Source of the DNA: Lentinus brumalis
Lineage: Eukaryota > Basidiomycota > Agaricomycetes > Polyporales > Polyporaceae
DNA: 64,000 nt
NCBI GenBank assembly: GCA_001792895.1
Contig: MARA01000025.1
Span: forward strand, 124,001-188,000
Direction: 5' to 3'
Position numbers and translations under genes: made by a program. Position 1 is the stretch's first letter. Each line of letters opens with the position of its first letter. A model generated the notes under the pieces. That model did no database searches. It saw only the letters and a program-made list of their open reading frames with translations, and was not told the DNA's origin. Below are positions 1 through 10,924 of this stretch, in pieces.

Positions 1-276
1 TGCCAGCTCGTCCTCGACGGCGTACCCACTTCGGAGCTCGATCGCTACATCGAGTTCATGCTCTCCGTGGACCTTCCCGTGAACTTCGAGCAGCTCGGGA
101 TCCCTAACGTGAAGGACGAGAAACTGCGCGAGGTCGCCGAGCTCGCGTGTGCCGAGGGCGAGACGATCTGGAACCTCGACAGGGTGATCAACGTTGACTT
201 CGTCTTCGGGGCCATCAAGGCCGCCGACGCTGCTGGCCGCGACTACATCCGGAGGACAGGGTGGAAGAAGGACTGA
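1..276 (+). CDS. C-terminus of glycerol dehydrogenase-like protein (5' partial)
   Basis: The frame is open from base 1 and ends at TGA 274-276, giving the last 91 residues. They resemble the C-terminal helical domain of iron-containing alcohol dehydrogenases of the glycerol dehydrogenase (GldA) group: a SVDLPVNFEQLGI segment, then VAELACAEGETIWN, then a final AIKAADAAGRDYI helix. In the family the enzyme oxidises glycerol to dihydroxyacetone with NAD and a bound metal. The metal ligands and nucleotide-binding domain lie outside the window, so activity cannot be judged. The subfamily is inferred from the spacing of these blocks; another group III alcohol dehydrogenase is the main alternative. 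Confidence 0.7.
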   Translation, partial: CQLVLDGVPTSELDRYIEFMLSVDLPVNFEQLGIPNVKDEKLREVAELACAEGETIWNLDRVINVDFVFGAIKAADAAGRDYIRRTGWKKD

Positions 277-1467
277 TAGACCTAGACACTAGACACCGAA
301 CGGACACTGAGCAACATTGTACAACAGCAGTCAATTGTATCTGTGATGTAGAACGGAAGACAAGATGCGATGCTGGCACTCACCTATGGTGACGCTGCGA
401 GATTGGTTATCCGAGGGCTACTTCAGGCTACGTACATGTCAGTTGATTATTTCCGCAGACTCTGAATGACATATGCATCCCTTGCGCACTTGCTCAATTT
501 TCCGGTGACGGCTTTTTGGAAGAAGTCAAAGTGTCGCCGCCGGCCGGAGGAGAGCTGGAACAACAGAATCAACTTTCTGGGGCGTCGAAGAGCCACATGG
601 CGCTCGGCCATCACCGGGGAGGCGCGTCGCGGGATGCTTTGCCGACGTCGCAACAAGAGAGCAGCTTTCCTCGTTCGACCGTGAAGGCATGCTTCGATAT
701 GCGGTTAATTCAGAAGACACGGGCAACACAGTATCATGCCCTAGGCATCACCAGCTTGGAAGAATCAGTCGAGTTGCTGCACGTACGGCCAATTCCAGCT
801 CAGAATAACGCACATGACCGCGTTCGGTGTGTATACGCGTAACGCTCCCTCAGTCGCCATCCCACTTCTTCTCAAACTTCTGTCGCACCAAGATACGGAG
901 GCTCAGACCAGGAGACTCGAGGCTACATGACTCTCACAGAGGACCAAGGGTATGTATGTATCGTTGTATGTAACTGTAGCCAAGCCTATAATTAAATGAT
1001 GAACGCTGAAGTCATCATTGCCATAGAGACGAGCAGCTACAACATACCGGCTCAAGACTGCGAAGGGAGACGCCTCATCGCTACCGGACGTGCTCATGCG
1101 GAGGATTGGAAGACGACGAGGAATTCGATCGGACGAAGGGAGAGGCGGACTTATGAGGCGGACGTGTCTAGGCCATCAGGAACAGGCTGAGGCTAATCGT
1201 TGACATCTCGCCGTTGCTTCATCATATCAAGCCCACCCACGACCGTCGGCAGAGCTGCTCCTTCTCTCGCCCCCGCAGGGCTCTTTCTTCGCGCCCCTTC
1301 GTTGTGTACAGACCCCTCACAGCGTCCCCGCCGTCGCTGGACTCTGGATGTCCACCTAACTTGTCGGCCTTCTCGCTGCTGTGCACCAAGCAGGACCAGC
1401 TGGACCGCGTCCGCTCCTTTCGCGGCTGCCATCTCAATCGCCGCCCTTTGCGTTGAGCAGGCTCCCC
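277..1467. other. Intergenic, no gene seen
   Basis: This holds the 3' flank of the dehydrogenase and the 5' flank of the next gene. Open frames here overlap each other in conflicting frames and lack family resemblance. The pyrimidine-rich stretch from about 1200 to 1460 looks like a 5' leader of the gene at 1468. Confidence 0.5.
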
Positions 1468-3517
1468 ATGTTCTCTTCATCTTCCGCCGCCCTGGTCGGC
1501 TTCGGCTTCTCTCTCCTCGCCGCCGCACTCGTCCCCGCCGCAGACGCCAAGTTCGCGTCCATCCAGTTCTCCACCGTCAAGCAGTGCGGCAATTTCTCTG
1601 TGACGTTCCAAGGCGGAAAGGCTCCCGCGGCCCTTCCCCTCACCCTCTCTATCCTCCCGCTCAACGGCACCCCCGTCTTCATCCCTCTTCCCCTCGATGC
1701 CTGGAACAATACGTCAGAGACAGGTGCGGCGATCACCTTCCTTCCTTTATCCGAGGGTACCCAGTTCCTCGCATCCCTCGACGACGCGAACGGTCGCGGG
1801 ACCGCACTTGTGTCCGACGTGCTCGTTATCGAGGCGTCCGATACCGACGACACTTCGTGCCTCCCGACGAACCAAGCCCCGTTCGTGCCCCGGTACACGG
1901 TCAACGGCACCCTCAGCCAGTGTGAGTCCTTCTCTGTCGACTACGATCCCACACAGAACATCAGTTCGCCCACTATCCGCGCATTCGTGCCCAAGGGTGC
2001 CTCGTTCCCTGTCAACGAGACCGAAGCGAGTTCCACCTCGGGCGTGGACACATATGTTATGGATGTGCCCCGCGACTCGACTACCATCCTGCTCTTCCAA
2101 GACCAGAGCGGATATGCGGAGACGTCCACAATCTTCCCTGTACTCGGCGACATCAAGAGCGATACGTCGTGCATTCCGACAGACCCACTCTCCACGGCCG
2201 CAACCCTGGAGACCAGCGACGATACGAAGTCAGAGCATGTCACCCCCAAGTAAGCAATCCTACACTGCGCCCTCTCGCTCGAGTGTAGCAAATCTGCTAA
2301 CTCTGTGCACGCGAAGGATCGCAATCATCGTCATCGCAGCTTGCGTGGGTGTTATCGGCGTGGTAGCAATCGTGATGATCATTTGGTACTTCCACTACCG
2401 GCGCAAGGCCGTGCAGGCACGCAAGTTCAACAAGCTCTCCGAGGCTGGCTCCCCCTCGCCCCGAGATCCCGAGAAGCAGATGGGCCTTCCCATTATGTCC
2501 ACGACCCCGATCCCCACATCCCCCGCCGGCTCAGGCTACGGGAGTATTCAGCAAGTCGTCCGCACTCCGCCCTACGTTCGCTTCGGGAGCGCGCTCGTCA
2601 CGCCCACCTCTCCCGACCCGAGAGATCCGTTCGGCGAGCAATCATCAGGCTCCATTCTGGGCCCGTTCTCGGCACGCGAGAGTCTGAATTCCTCGAGGCT
2701 TGGCGCGACTGCACTTGGCAACAACGTAAATGGTGGTTCGTCGACGCTCGCCCTTCCCCGCTCACGCCCGCCGAACTCACCGGCGATGCGCTCATCGGGG
2801 ATGCGTCGCTCGTCCACAGTCGATCCAGCGACTGAGCCCATCCCTGGGACGTCGCCGTACTGGGGCGGCCGCCTCGCCGTCACCCCCGACAACTCACTCG
2901 CGTCGAACGCCGAGTCCATCCTCCGTCGTCCGAGCTCACGCCAATCGCTCGCTTCCTCTTCTGCGTCCGTCTCCTCCGTCGAGATTGACCGCATACTCGA
3001 GATGGCAACGATCTACGGCGGCGGTGACATACCCGACCTTCCGCAGCCCGTGATGACCGCCCCCGCAACCCTACGCTCGTCCGCGTACATGGCGGGCCGC
3101 ACGTCGCGCCGGCAGTCCGTAGCGCTGAGCTCGGGAAGCTCGTCGCCAGCACACAGCCGGAATAACAGCGGGGCCATAGGCCCGCCGCTTAGCAACAGTG
3201 CGAGCTACTCGACGCTGCGGAGTCAGACTGCATTCCGTGGGCCGCCACTCGCGCCGCTGCCATCATCACCCATGGCGTCCCCTGCGATCCGCCCCAGTAT
3301 GGATATCGATGGGGCGACGTTCACTGCGGGCGCGGCAGGATCCACTCCTGGCGGCCTGACGGTCCCCGCACCTCCACCAGCGACTCTCGCGCGGAATGCT
3401 TCCATGGTGTCGCGGCAGTCGATATACAGCGATGGCGGGGACGGTCTCGACGGGTTCGCCATACTCCAACCTCCGCCGCGACGGCGACCATCGGCTGATG
3501 ATGGTTTTGCGTTCTAA
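1468..3517 (+). CDS. Secreted-ectodomain single-pass membrane protein with Ser/Pro-rich tail
   Basis: Exons 1468-2249 and 2317-3517; the 67-nt intron starts GTAAGC and has a CTAAC branch site. The product is 660 aa. It has an N-terminal signal peptide (about residues 1-28, cleaved after AADA), an ectodomain of about 230 residues with several N-x-S/T sites and paired cysteines, then a hydrophobic segment at about 262-286 (IAIIVIAACVG onward) followed by basic residues (HYRRK). The long cytoplasmic tail of about 370 residues is Ser/Pro/Arg-rich and looks disordered. The ATG at 1468 is chosen because it begins the signal peptide. This is the common layout of basidiomycete surface or wall-sensor-like proteins, but no named domain is recognised and function is unknown. 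Confidence 0.8.
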
Positions 3518-4604
3518 TCTGTCATCCGTGGGTATGTTTTGGATCTTGGACGTTCTGTTGTTGTCCCATTCGCACACTTGGCTTTGCATTCCCATTCGAC
3601 GCATATCACTATTCACACACACGTTCAGCGGCCGCATCCTTCCGTTCTTGCACGCTTCCGATTTCGCCACCTCGCAAGAGAGACGCTTCGTCCCACTCGT
3701 GCGCCCGCGTCCTGCGGCTAGAGGTATGATACGGCATATCTTGTTCATCCACTTTTAGTCTTCGTTGTGCATACCTTTATCCCCTTGGCTCGCGCCCGTG
3801 GCGCTGTTCGCTCGTTGGTTGACGATTGCATCGTCTCGTCTCTTGTATCTGCGCAAAACGCCCGGCCGCCGTTCGCTCTGTGGGGGTGGCCCTGGTTGCT
3901 CGGTTTCTCGGATATGCTCTGCAACACAAAGTGACCCGGCTTGCCCTGCCGTTCGCCGCTTGTACCATTGTATCCCTAGCTGTACATGTACTCCGTGTAG
4001 GATTACGCCGCAAATGAGTAATACCCTACAAAGCATAGACTGCTCTGCCCTATCACGAACTGCGTACACACGGGCCCCGGGAGGCTGAAGATCGGAGACA
4101 TGGCGACGGGAGGGCGTGATCGGTGTGGCCTGCAAGCTCGCAGCATTGCTAGTGCGCGGGGGATAGAGGTATGTGAGCAGAGCCGCGGCCGACGTATGCT
4201 TCGAGGGATCATGACATTCGATGATTTGAGGATCAACATCGTGATGAGCTGCGAACGTCGGGCGGTGTAGAGATTCCGAGGGAAGCGCGGAAGTATCATG
4301 AACTGTATTCCGACAGAGAGGATGCATCAAACGGCCACGATGCCATATGTGGAGAGCTGTGGCGATGGGTGAGTATGTGTCGGTAGTGCTGTACGGTAGA
4401 CACATAACAGTGGAAAGTTGACCGGACTTACGTAGGTGGCCCAATCTCGCATCTGCCTCCTGTAGATGTCCGAGCCGTGCTTCAACTCCGGGAAGATGCA
4501 GTGAACGTTGGACAATGGGCGTCCCTGCCTTTCTCAGAGAACGCTTCTCGCCGAACCAATCTTGACAGACAGCCCAACAGTGCATGGAAAGCAGGAACAC
4601 GCTT
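3518..4604. other. Intergenic, no gene seen
   Basis: The stretch lies between two convergent genes and should hold both 3' UTRs. A long minus-strand open frame (3755-4681) overlaps the small gene in another frame and has no recognisable protein character. Confidence 0.45.
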
Positions 4605-4943
4605 TCACGCGTCTGGATCCTTGGGCAACTTCGCGGCCTCCGCTGCTGCCCTCCGCCTACTCCCGAACATGAGCTCGACATAGTCAGCGCCGCCCAGGAC
4701 AGGGCCGTCGCCCTCCCGCTTGTGCTTGCTCGTCTTGGCCTTCAGTCCGGCGCGTTTCTTCTGCTCCCTGATCGCCGGAGCAGCGGGTGGTGCCTTCGCC
4801 TTCGGGGCTGGCTGCGGCACGGAGGACGATCCGGCGCTGCTGGTCGTTTTCTTCTATGAGAGCATAGTAAGTTTGCTATTCCAAAGCCTTCGTCTATGGC
4901 CTCAACATACCGGACGCTTATGAAACTTCGCACTGCGACCCAT
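4605..4943 (-). CDS. Small basic conserved fungal protein (93 aa)
   Basis: Two exons on the minus strand, 4911-4943 and 4605-4853, with a 57-nt intron (GTATGT..TAG). Splicing joins an 11-residue start (MGRSAKFHKRP) to a KKTTSSAG continuation and on to a TGA stop at 4605-4607. The protein is Lys/Ala/Pro-rich with a basic block (REQKKRAGLKAK) and a C-terminal LGGADYVELMFGSRRRAAAEA helix. It resembles a conserved class of short basic fungal proteins, possibly nuclear or nucleolar; this is inferred from composition only. The gene has a SINE inserted about 130 bp upstream of its start codon. Confidence 0.7.
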
Positions 4944-5055
4944 ACTGGAACTTGAAGCGTATCGTGGATGAAACAGCCGCAAGATAGAGCAAATAAGTAG
5001 ACGTGCAGAGACGTGTGAAACTGCAAGCAGGAGGACTCGGAGGCAGGAGGAGGTC

Positions 5056-5070
5056 AAGTTTTGCAAGCGC
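5056..5070 (+). repeat. Left target-site duplication of SINE
   Basis: AAGTTTTGCAAGCGC is repeated exactly at 5488-5502, directly flanking the element. The first two A of the right copy overlap the A-tail, so the certain duplication is 13 bp. Confidence 0.85.
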
Positions 5071-5489
5071 GGGGCGGCGGTGGAGTAGCGGTACCACCGA
5101 CCTGTCGATAAAAACCCTCAGACCAGTGTGCAGAACTGAGGGTTCGATCCCGTCCCAGGACTTAGCCGTCCTAATTACCGCTAGGGGTTTTAGTGGGTAT
5201 TTCCGGTCGGATCACGCCGGATGAGTCCCACACTACTTCCAGAGCACGGCTGCACCCGAGGCTCTGGAAGTGTGCGTAAAACGCATTTCCTCCTTGGGTG
5301 GTGTTCGAATACTACGAGGTTTAAACCCCTCGCATGACTTCACCAGTAATCCTGTATATCTCATATCTATGAGATTACAGTCCAGCGTGCCTGATTCCCG
5401 CTCGGGGTCCGAGTGCTTGATGTGCCTACGGGACGATAGCGACTAAAGGCGTATACATGCGCTCCTCCAAAAAAAAAAAAAAAAAAAAA
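5071..5489 (+). mobile_element. tRNA-derived SINE retrotransposon, about 419 bp
   Basis: The element is bounded by a perfect 13-15 bp duplication. It starts with a tRNA-like head: an A-box-like segment at 5081-5091 and a good B-box, GGTTCGATCC, at 5141-5150, about 50 nt downstream as in a Pol III internal promoter. The head carries tRNA-like D-arm and T-arm segments but not a foldable complete tRNA. The unrelated body contains a perfect 11-bp inverted repeat (5235-5245 with 5261-5271, ACTTCCAGAGC). It ends in 21 uninterrupted A (5469-5489). It has no coding capacity, so it would depend on a LINE reverse transcriptase in trans. The intact tail and duplications suggest a recent insertion. Confidence 0.85.
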
Positions 5490-5502
5490 GTTTTGCAAGC
5501 GC
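5488..5502 (+). repeat. Right target-site duplication of SINE
   Basis: This is the exact second copy of the flanking duplication after the A-tail. The next base diverges (C here, G at the left copy), which marks the duplication end. Confidence 0.85.
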
Positions 5503-6350
5503 CGAGTATGCGACGGGAAATCTCGGCCCGAGCTCAGCGTTCCCGCGCTTGGAGCATCTCGATTCAGAACCACGACAACGTTAACGCTGGTTGCGCAACA
5601 ACGGCGACCTGACGGCGACAAACTCTGGGGTCACCGAACAGAAGTAACGGTGCGAAAGACATCGGCGAAAATTGGTTTACATAATGCGCGAGTCGGGCAT
5701 CACCAGAAGCGCGACGCTATCGACAACCACGGACTTTGATTCCGTTTTCGGACCTGAGTACGTACTTCGTTGCCGTCACTGTCGCGTCCAGAATGCACCG
5801 TTCAGCATACCTATCCATGTTGTCGGGAAGTGCAAGACTGACGGGCGGACGAGCTAGAAGTGACGGGTAACTCGGGCGTTGACTCTCTGCGCCTCTCGCC
5901 CGAGCTCCCCGTCCTCATATTCTTCGTCCAATGCTCTTCGCCCTTATCAACTCTCGTGCGGAACTCAGACGTTCACAGTGTACGTTTGCTTCCATCGCAC
6001 ACTGAATGTTCAATTCGCTGGGATATACCGGACGCTGGCGCTTCCATCATCTTCGAGCGGGCCAGGGTTCCGATATTTTTAAGGCTCAACGTCGCACCTG
6101 CATACACATAAGGTGGTATGGTACTTAGCGTGTTTCCGATCTCCTGTGCTAGGTCAGTACCACCTTGGAGGTGCGTGAGGAGTGACAGCGACTAAACCCC
6201 CTATAGGTTGTGTTCGAACTCAACCGTAGTTGTACGCATCTAGGGCTGACGCAATGAAAATTGCCGACGAGGAAATAGCGGTTGAGTAGACATGGTACAA
6301 TTTCGCTGCATACTCCCGCGGTGCCCTTCTCAATACAGAGGCATTGTCTT
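5503..6350. other. Intergenic, no gene seen
   Basis: The stretch holds the pre-insertion target sequence next to the SINE and the 3' flank of the CAP gene. A short piece near 6186-6230 (GCGACTAAA, then TGTTCGAA) faintly echoes the SINE body but is too short to call. Confidence 0.4.
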
Positions 6351-7025
6351 CTACATGTAGACGTTCTGCCTAATGAGGTAAGATCAGCGGTCGGCCATGA
6401 GAGGGGCTCAAGAGAGGCATGAAACGCACGGAAATTGGCCGATGATATTACCCGGAGGGTTATACTCGCACACATAGAATTTCGCGGAGCCGTACTTCGC
6501 GTCGAAGATAGTGCCGGCTTTGCAGGTCTGAACCGCGCAGCCGACCTGCGTGGTGCCCTTCCAGACAGCCTGCGTAAAGTGTGACGGCTGCGGATTGTTT
6601 GCATTGTATTGAGCTGGGAAGTGATCAGTCGCGGCTAGCAATGAGGGAGCGCGAAGCGCACGTACAAACTTCGTCCGTCCAAGACTTGATGGCGGGCCCA
6701 ATACCGTAGCTGGATCCGGTACCGGCAGCAAGATTCTCTGCGACCGGAAGTGAGCGGGTGCGGCTCGAGCGACCTCGTACGTACCACCGTAACGTCCTAG
6801 CTTTCCATTAGAGTGCAGGAAGGTGCAGTTGTTCGCCCAGGTCTGCGCCTTCGCGGCGAGATCGCTGCTCCAAGTGAGCGGGCTCACACGGTGCTGCGAG
6901 CGGACGGTGTTATGGGCCGAGAGGTAGGCCGAGACATCGCTTGCTGAGGTATCCCTGGTTACGAGCGAGCCCGCAACGGAGACCGTGAGGAGAAACGCGA
7001 GAGAGAGCAAGGTCTTGAGCGTCAT
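6351..7025 (-). CDS. CAP-superfamily (PR-1/SCP-like) secreted protein, copy 1
   Basis: Four exons on the minus strand: 6785-7025, 6666-6737, 6430-6613 and a 19-nt last exon 6351-6369, giving 171 aa. After a signal peptide (MTLKTLLSLAFLLTVSVAG) comes the CAP domain: an SAHNTVRSQH helix, a WANNCTF block, ENLAAGTG, a SHFTQAVWKGTTQVGCA motif and YVCEYNPPGN, ending in PQNV. The conserved His and Glu that line the CAP cavity and the disulfide cysteines are present. Fungal members bind sterols or fatty acids and are exported. Intron positions and phases match the second copy at 48218-48919, so the two are duplicates. An upstream in-frame ATG at 7064 is possible, but the signal peptide favours 7025. 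Confidence 0.92.
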
Positions 7026-8047
7026 TGTGGGTAGCGGCGAATGGGGGAGGAAGAGTTGATACATCCGCCTGCGATCCTACACGCTGAACTTAAGTATCAA
7101 GTATACTGACCGTCACGTCTGACCAAGACATGTCGTGCGTGCCGCACCGGTGTTCGTGCATGGAGCTTCCGCTGCTTCCGAGTCCTCATCCAAGCGGGTG
7201 GCCCCTATCGTGACGCAGCTTGTCACTCCATGCGGCCTCGCAAACAAGCGGTCTGCGGACGTTCAGTGCAAGTCGAAACCTACGCTGTGTATTGTACCTC
7301 TGGTCAGCGTAATGAGGGAAAATCGAGGCGCGAGGCGGGCGTGTCCCGCGGACAATACGCAAACACATTCTCCGGCCCAGGGATGCAGTGATAACGTTGA
7401 CTGTTTGGAATAAATACGACATTGATGTCGAACCTGTTCTGGAGTTTATAGCTGACCTTAAGATGCATCAACGCGGTCCGATGGGTGAGCGTATATAAGT
7501 AAGTACTAGTACTTGTCCCGGTGGTCGTGTTACTACAGCCAGCCTGCGGCTCATACCCCGCCGACGTAGGCCGCATTTGTAAAGATCAACAGTTGCGAGG
7601 GTGCGAAGTTGAAAGTGTGTGATACGACGACCAAGGCGGAGGAGGAGTCCCTGGAGGAGGATTTCCGATTCGTGACGGGAAAGCGACTCCGGGGCACGGA
7701 GAGCGCGCCAGATGTCCCATCAATTTCCCACGCCTATGCGCTCACATAAGCAAGGATAACCGTGACCGTTTGAGTCCAAACCACGAAGGCCCACTTCTCC
7801 TCCTCAGCCTCCTCCTCCTCCAGAAACCACTTCGACCAGACTTGTCAATTAATCTCAACTGTAAGCGCATCTGTGCTTCAATATCAAGTGCAAGGGCTCA
7901 AGCTTTCTGCCAGACGGATCAGTGAACCACACCGCATATCACCGGGACCGTGCCGCCACCAAACCACTGAGCACAAACTGTAGGTGAGCCTCTGCAGCCT
8001 CTGAACAAAGAATACTCACTGGAGCTCAATAATGCTAGGAGTCTAGA
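7026..8047. other. Divergent intergenic region, no gene seen
   Basis: It separates the CAP gene (minus) from the F-box gene (plus) and should hold both promoters. A GGAGGAGGAG purine tract near 7635-7665 and a CCTCCTCCTC tract near 7800-7822 form an imperfect inverted pair. No convincing frame was seen. Confidence 0.4.
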
Positions 8048-9802
8048 ATGGAGATGAGCTCAGTTCAGGCATTGCCGCAAGACCAGCTCGAGCGCTTCCA
8101 GGGATTACGGTCCTCCGAATTACAAACCTCAGCCCTCGTCGCCCTCAACGAATACGAAGAAAAGGCAAGAGAGTACCAAGAGAAGCTCAGAGAACTACGC
8201 GAGCTATATATTCCAGAAGTGAAGTCGATATACAACTCGGGGGCATTGATCAACCAGCTCCCCAACGAGTTAATCATCCACATCTTCCGTTTCGTCGGTC
8301 CTCGTACAAGTCCAGCAGACGCCATCCGGCTGACTCACATATGTCGCCTTTGGCGGCTGCTTATACACCAGGCACCCACCTTCTGGTCGGATCTCCTTGA
8401 CGCCGAGGATGTTCTTGCTCGTACTTGGCACGACAACGCAATGGTCCTCTCCGCGTTCGACAGGTCCGAACCAGTCACCCAGATAGGATTTTCTATGTAC
8501 GGCTCATTCCTACCCCTTCTGGAGACTGTTCCTGTCCACGCCTCGCGGATCTCCACCCTCTGGCTCGACGCCGCCGTGATCGAGGAGCAGGACGTGCGCC
8601 CGTTCTTTCGTCTTCATATGCCCCACCTGGAAGAGCTCACGATATGGATGTGGTGCTCCAATAAAGCGAACTCGCTCATAGAACCACAGTCCGGCACACG
8701 CTTCCCTAAACTCCGCCACCTTCAAACGAACTGCGTGCAGTTCTCCATCGCCTGGATCAGCTCGACCATCCGTACACTCTGGCTTGGTACCAGTCGCATA
8801 GGAGACGAGGGTGATTGTTATCCAGAAGTATGCTGCCAGCTCCGCTTTGTGGACCAGCTGTTGCAGGTGCTCGCTAAATGCCCTAACTTGACAGAGTTGG
8901 TATTCGACGGCTGTCTCCCGAGGACACCCGCCATCTTCGGACCATGTCCTACCGTGTACCTCCCGAACCTGGAGGTTCTCGACCTGCGGGGTGCCCCGAG
9001 TGTTGTCAGCTCGGTTGCAACACACCTGGTGATGCCGGACTCGACGGAGATCACGCTCACCTCAGACACCACCCCATACTACGCGCTTTCCGAAATCCTT
9101 CCCGAATCCGGCTCTATTTCCCTTTCATCAGTCAATCACCTGAGCATAGAGCTAGGCCGTCGTCTCCAGTACTCAAACTACGAATACTCGGTATGGGGTG
9201 GAGCCGACGACACCGGTGAATATCGGCTCGGTCTGTGCTCATTTGGAGCTCTGCCGCCCCGAGCCAATCGGAACAACACCGCTCTCGGCTTCGATCTGCT
9301 GAGATTCTTCCAAGGGTTTGTGCCAGTATTCTCGCCGTCGTCGGTCACTAGCCTCAAGATTACGTCGTTCGGGTCCTTCCACGACAGCCTGAGCGGAGGC
9401 TTCACCTATATTTTCCAACACTACCCTCAACTGACCCACCTCTCTCTCCGCATCTCATTTTTCGAGACCGTCTTCAAGGCCCTGGCCGGGGACGGGGTCC
9501 TCGCGCGTTTACAGAGACTGGAGGTTTGTATTGACATCAATTGTCAGGACGCTGCGCTACATGAGACCATGGTCTCAATGCTGGAAGCGCGTACTTCCCG
9601 CGGACTACAGCTGAAGTCATTCCTCTTCTCTACGGACCGGGAAGACGAAGAGGGATTCCATTTCAATGATAAGGAGCTTCTGCCTCCGATGACGGATGCT
9701 CTCGTTCGTCGATTAGCGAGCATCATCCCGGACGTCGTCATTGAGCACCCCGATGCGCCGTGGCCTGCCCCCGATCCTGCAGAGAACAATCCAACAGCGT
9801 GA
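8048..9802 (+). CDS. F-box protein, basidiomycete type
   Basis: A single-exon gene of 584 aa. Residues about 25-60 form a coiled-coil-like Glu/Arg-rich helix, followed by an F-box at about 75-115 (INQLPNELIIHIFRF, then THICRLWRLLIH and PTFWSDL). The remaining residues show irregular leucine-rich spacing such as LEELTIWMW, LEVLDLRGA and LTHLSLRI, as in LRR-like substrate-recognition regions. Such proteins link substrates to SCF ubiquitin ligases through Skp1. The start gives the longest uninterrupted protein and precedes the coiled coil. The frame is intact, unlike several other F-box genes in the window. The substrate is unknown. Confidence 0.9.
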   Translation: MEMSSVQALPQDQLERFQGLRSSELQTSALVALNEYEEKAREYQEKLRELRELYIPEVKSIYNSGALINQLPNELIIHIFRFVGPRTSPADAIRLTHICRLWRLLIHQAPTFWSDLLDAEDVLARTWHDNAMVLSAFDRSEPVTQIGFSMYGSFLPLLETVPVHASRISTLWLDAAVIEEQDVRPFFRLHMPHLEELTIWMWCSNKANSLIEPQSGTRFPKLRHLQTNCVQFSIAWISSTIRTLWLGTSRIGDEGDCYPEVCCQLRFVDQLLQVLAKCPNLTELVFDGCLPRTPAIFGPCPTVYLPNLEVLDLRGAPSVVSSVATHLVMPDSTEITLTSDTTPYYALSEILPESGSISLSSVNHLSIELGRRLQYSNYEYSVWGGADDTGEYRLGLCSFGALPPRANRNNTALGFDLLRFFQGFVPVFSPSSVTSLKITSFGSFHDSLSGGFTYIFQHYPQLTHLSLRISFFETVFKALAGDGVLARLQRLEVCIDINCQDAALHETMVSMLEARTSRGLQLKSFLFSTDREDEEGFHFNDKELLPPMTDALVRRLASIIPDVVIEHPDAPWPAPDPAENNPTA

Positions 9803-10924
9803 TTTGATCCGCTCGAATCATTGTCGCTTCGTCCTTGCCAACCGCTTCGAGGAGGTTCAAGTTCAAGCCACGGAGCTTGGACTGTAGCGGTTCCTCTCGC
9901 AATGCTGATCGTGCTTGTACGTTGTACTTAGTATATACACCGGTGCTGTATTTCCTGTCTTCTCATCCACGCTTTCACTCAAGTCCCACCTTCGAGCAAT
10001 GCTGCTGCGTTTTATACCTCCCATATGCTATCACTGTGCTACTCCTTCAATTCTCGCGTCACTGTATCATACGCCTGGTTCTCTATAATCATCCCCCATA
10101 CTGCTCTCTTGCCCGATTTCTGGGACTTCATAGAAATTGTTTCTTCTCTGACATTGAATTGATCAGCGCGCACGGACGCTCAATTGGATTCATCTGTGCC
10201 CGCTCCGGGCAGTGTACAGGTGCCCTCAGAAACCAAGGCAGTCCAGACAGATCAGCGGTTGCCGTGCGGGAAGTTGAGGAGAGTGGTTTGTGCAATGTGC
10301 ATCGGACAGAAGCGCGGGCGCGCGCTTCAGGGCCTGCGGAGTTTCAGGCGTTTGATCGGCATGGTCCGGCTGCCTGGCTCAACTTTTCGGCGACTATGGC
10401 GGAGCTTAAAATACATGGCCGGTTGGGTTGCCGCAACGTCCCGGTCCGATGCCTGTACTCTACGTAGCTTGACTATCCACCACCCGAGTTCCAACGCACT
10501 CGTTCCTAAGTATAAGCGCTACTGTCCTTCTGGTGCAGCCACTAACAGAGACTGTCTCACAGCGATTGTACAGCTCTCGCGCCGACTATCAAGGCACGAC
10601 CAAATCACGACATCCGTGACTTCGAAGACGCAAGCACCAGCCTCTGTTTTCTCCCGCGACACCACCGATAGCGGCTGCGGCCTGCCGTTGACATGTGTAG
10701 AGTACACCATTGGGGTAGCGTCTGATGTCAAGACAGATGGTATTGCGTCAGAACGACAGTACCGACATGGGAAGGAAGCTCAACCAATTCTTAAGCCGCG
10801 ACCTCCACCTCTCCCGCGGATCCCGTCTTTGCTGCTTTCTTGTTGCATTGCCTCGTTTCGGACAACTAGGCGACGCTGTCACTTCTCTGTGCTGCTGCGG
10901 TTCTTCTCTCCTTCCCGACACACC
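9803..10924. other. Intergenic, no gene seen
   Basis: Upstream region of the MFS gene plus the F-box 3' flank. Long open frames here (9835-10467 and the 5' part of 10184-11122) lack domain character and conflict in frame. Confidence 0.4.

Noticed and set aside
1200..1925. 241-residue plus-strand open frame
   Set aside because: It overlaps the signal-peptide-bearing gene at 1468 in another frame and is Arg/Pro-rich, as expected for an off-frame reading.
3755..4681. 308-residue minus-strand open frame
   Set aside because: It overlaps the end of the small basic gene in a different frame and shows no domain, repeat or signal.
5081..5155. Functional tRNA gene
   Set aside because: The B-box and D-arm-like parts are there, but the acceptor stem does not close and the whole unit is bounded by target-site duplications and an A-tail, so it is the head of a SINE.
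6173..6240. Second, decayed SINE copy
   Set aside because: Only two short stretches (GCGACTAAA and TGTTCGAA) resemble the element at 5071-5489, with no tail or duplication.
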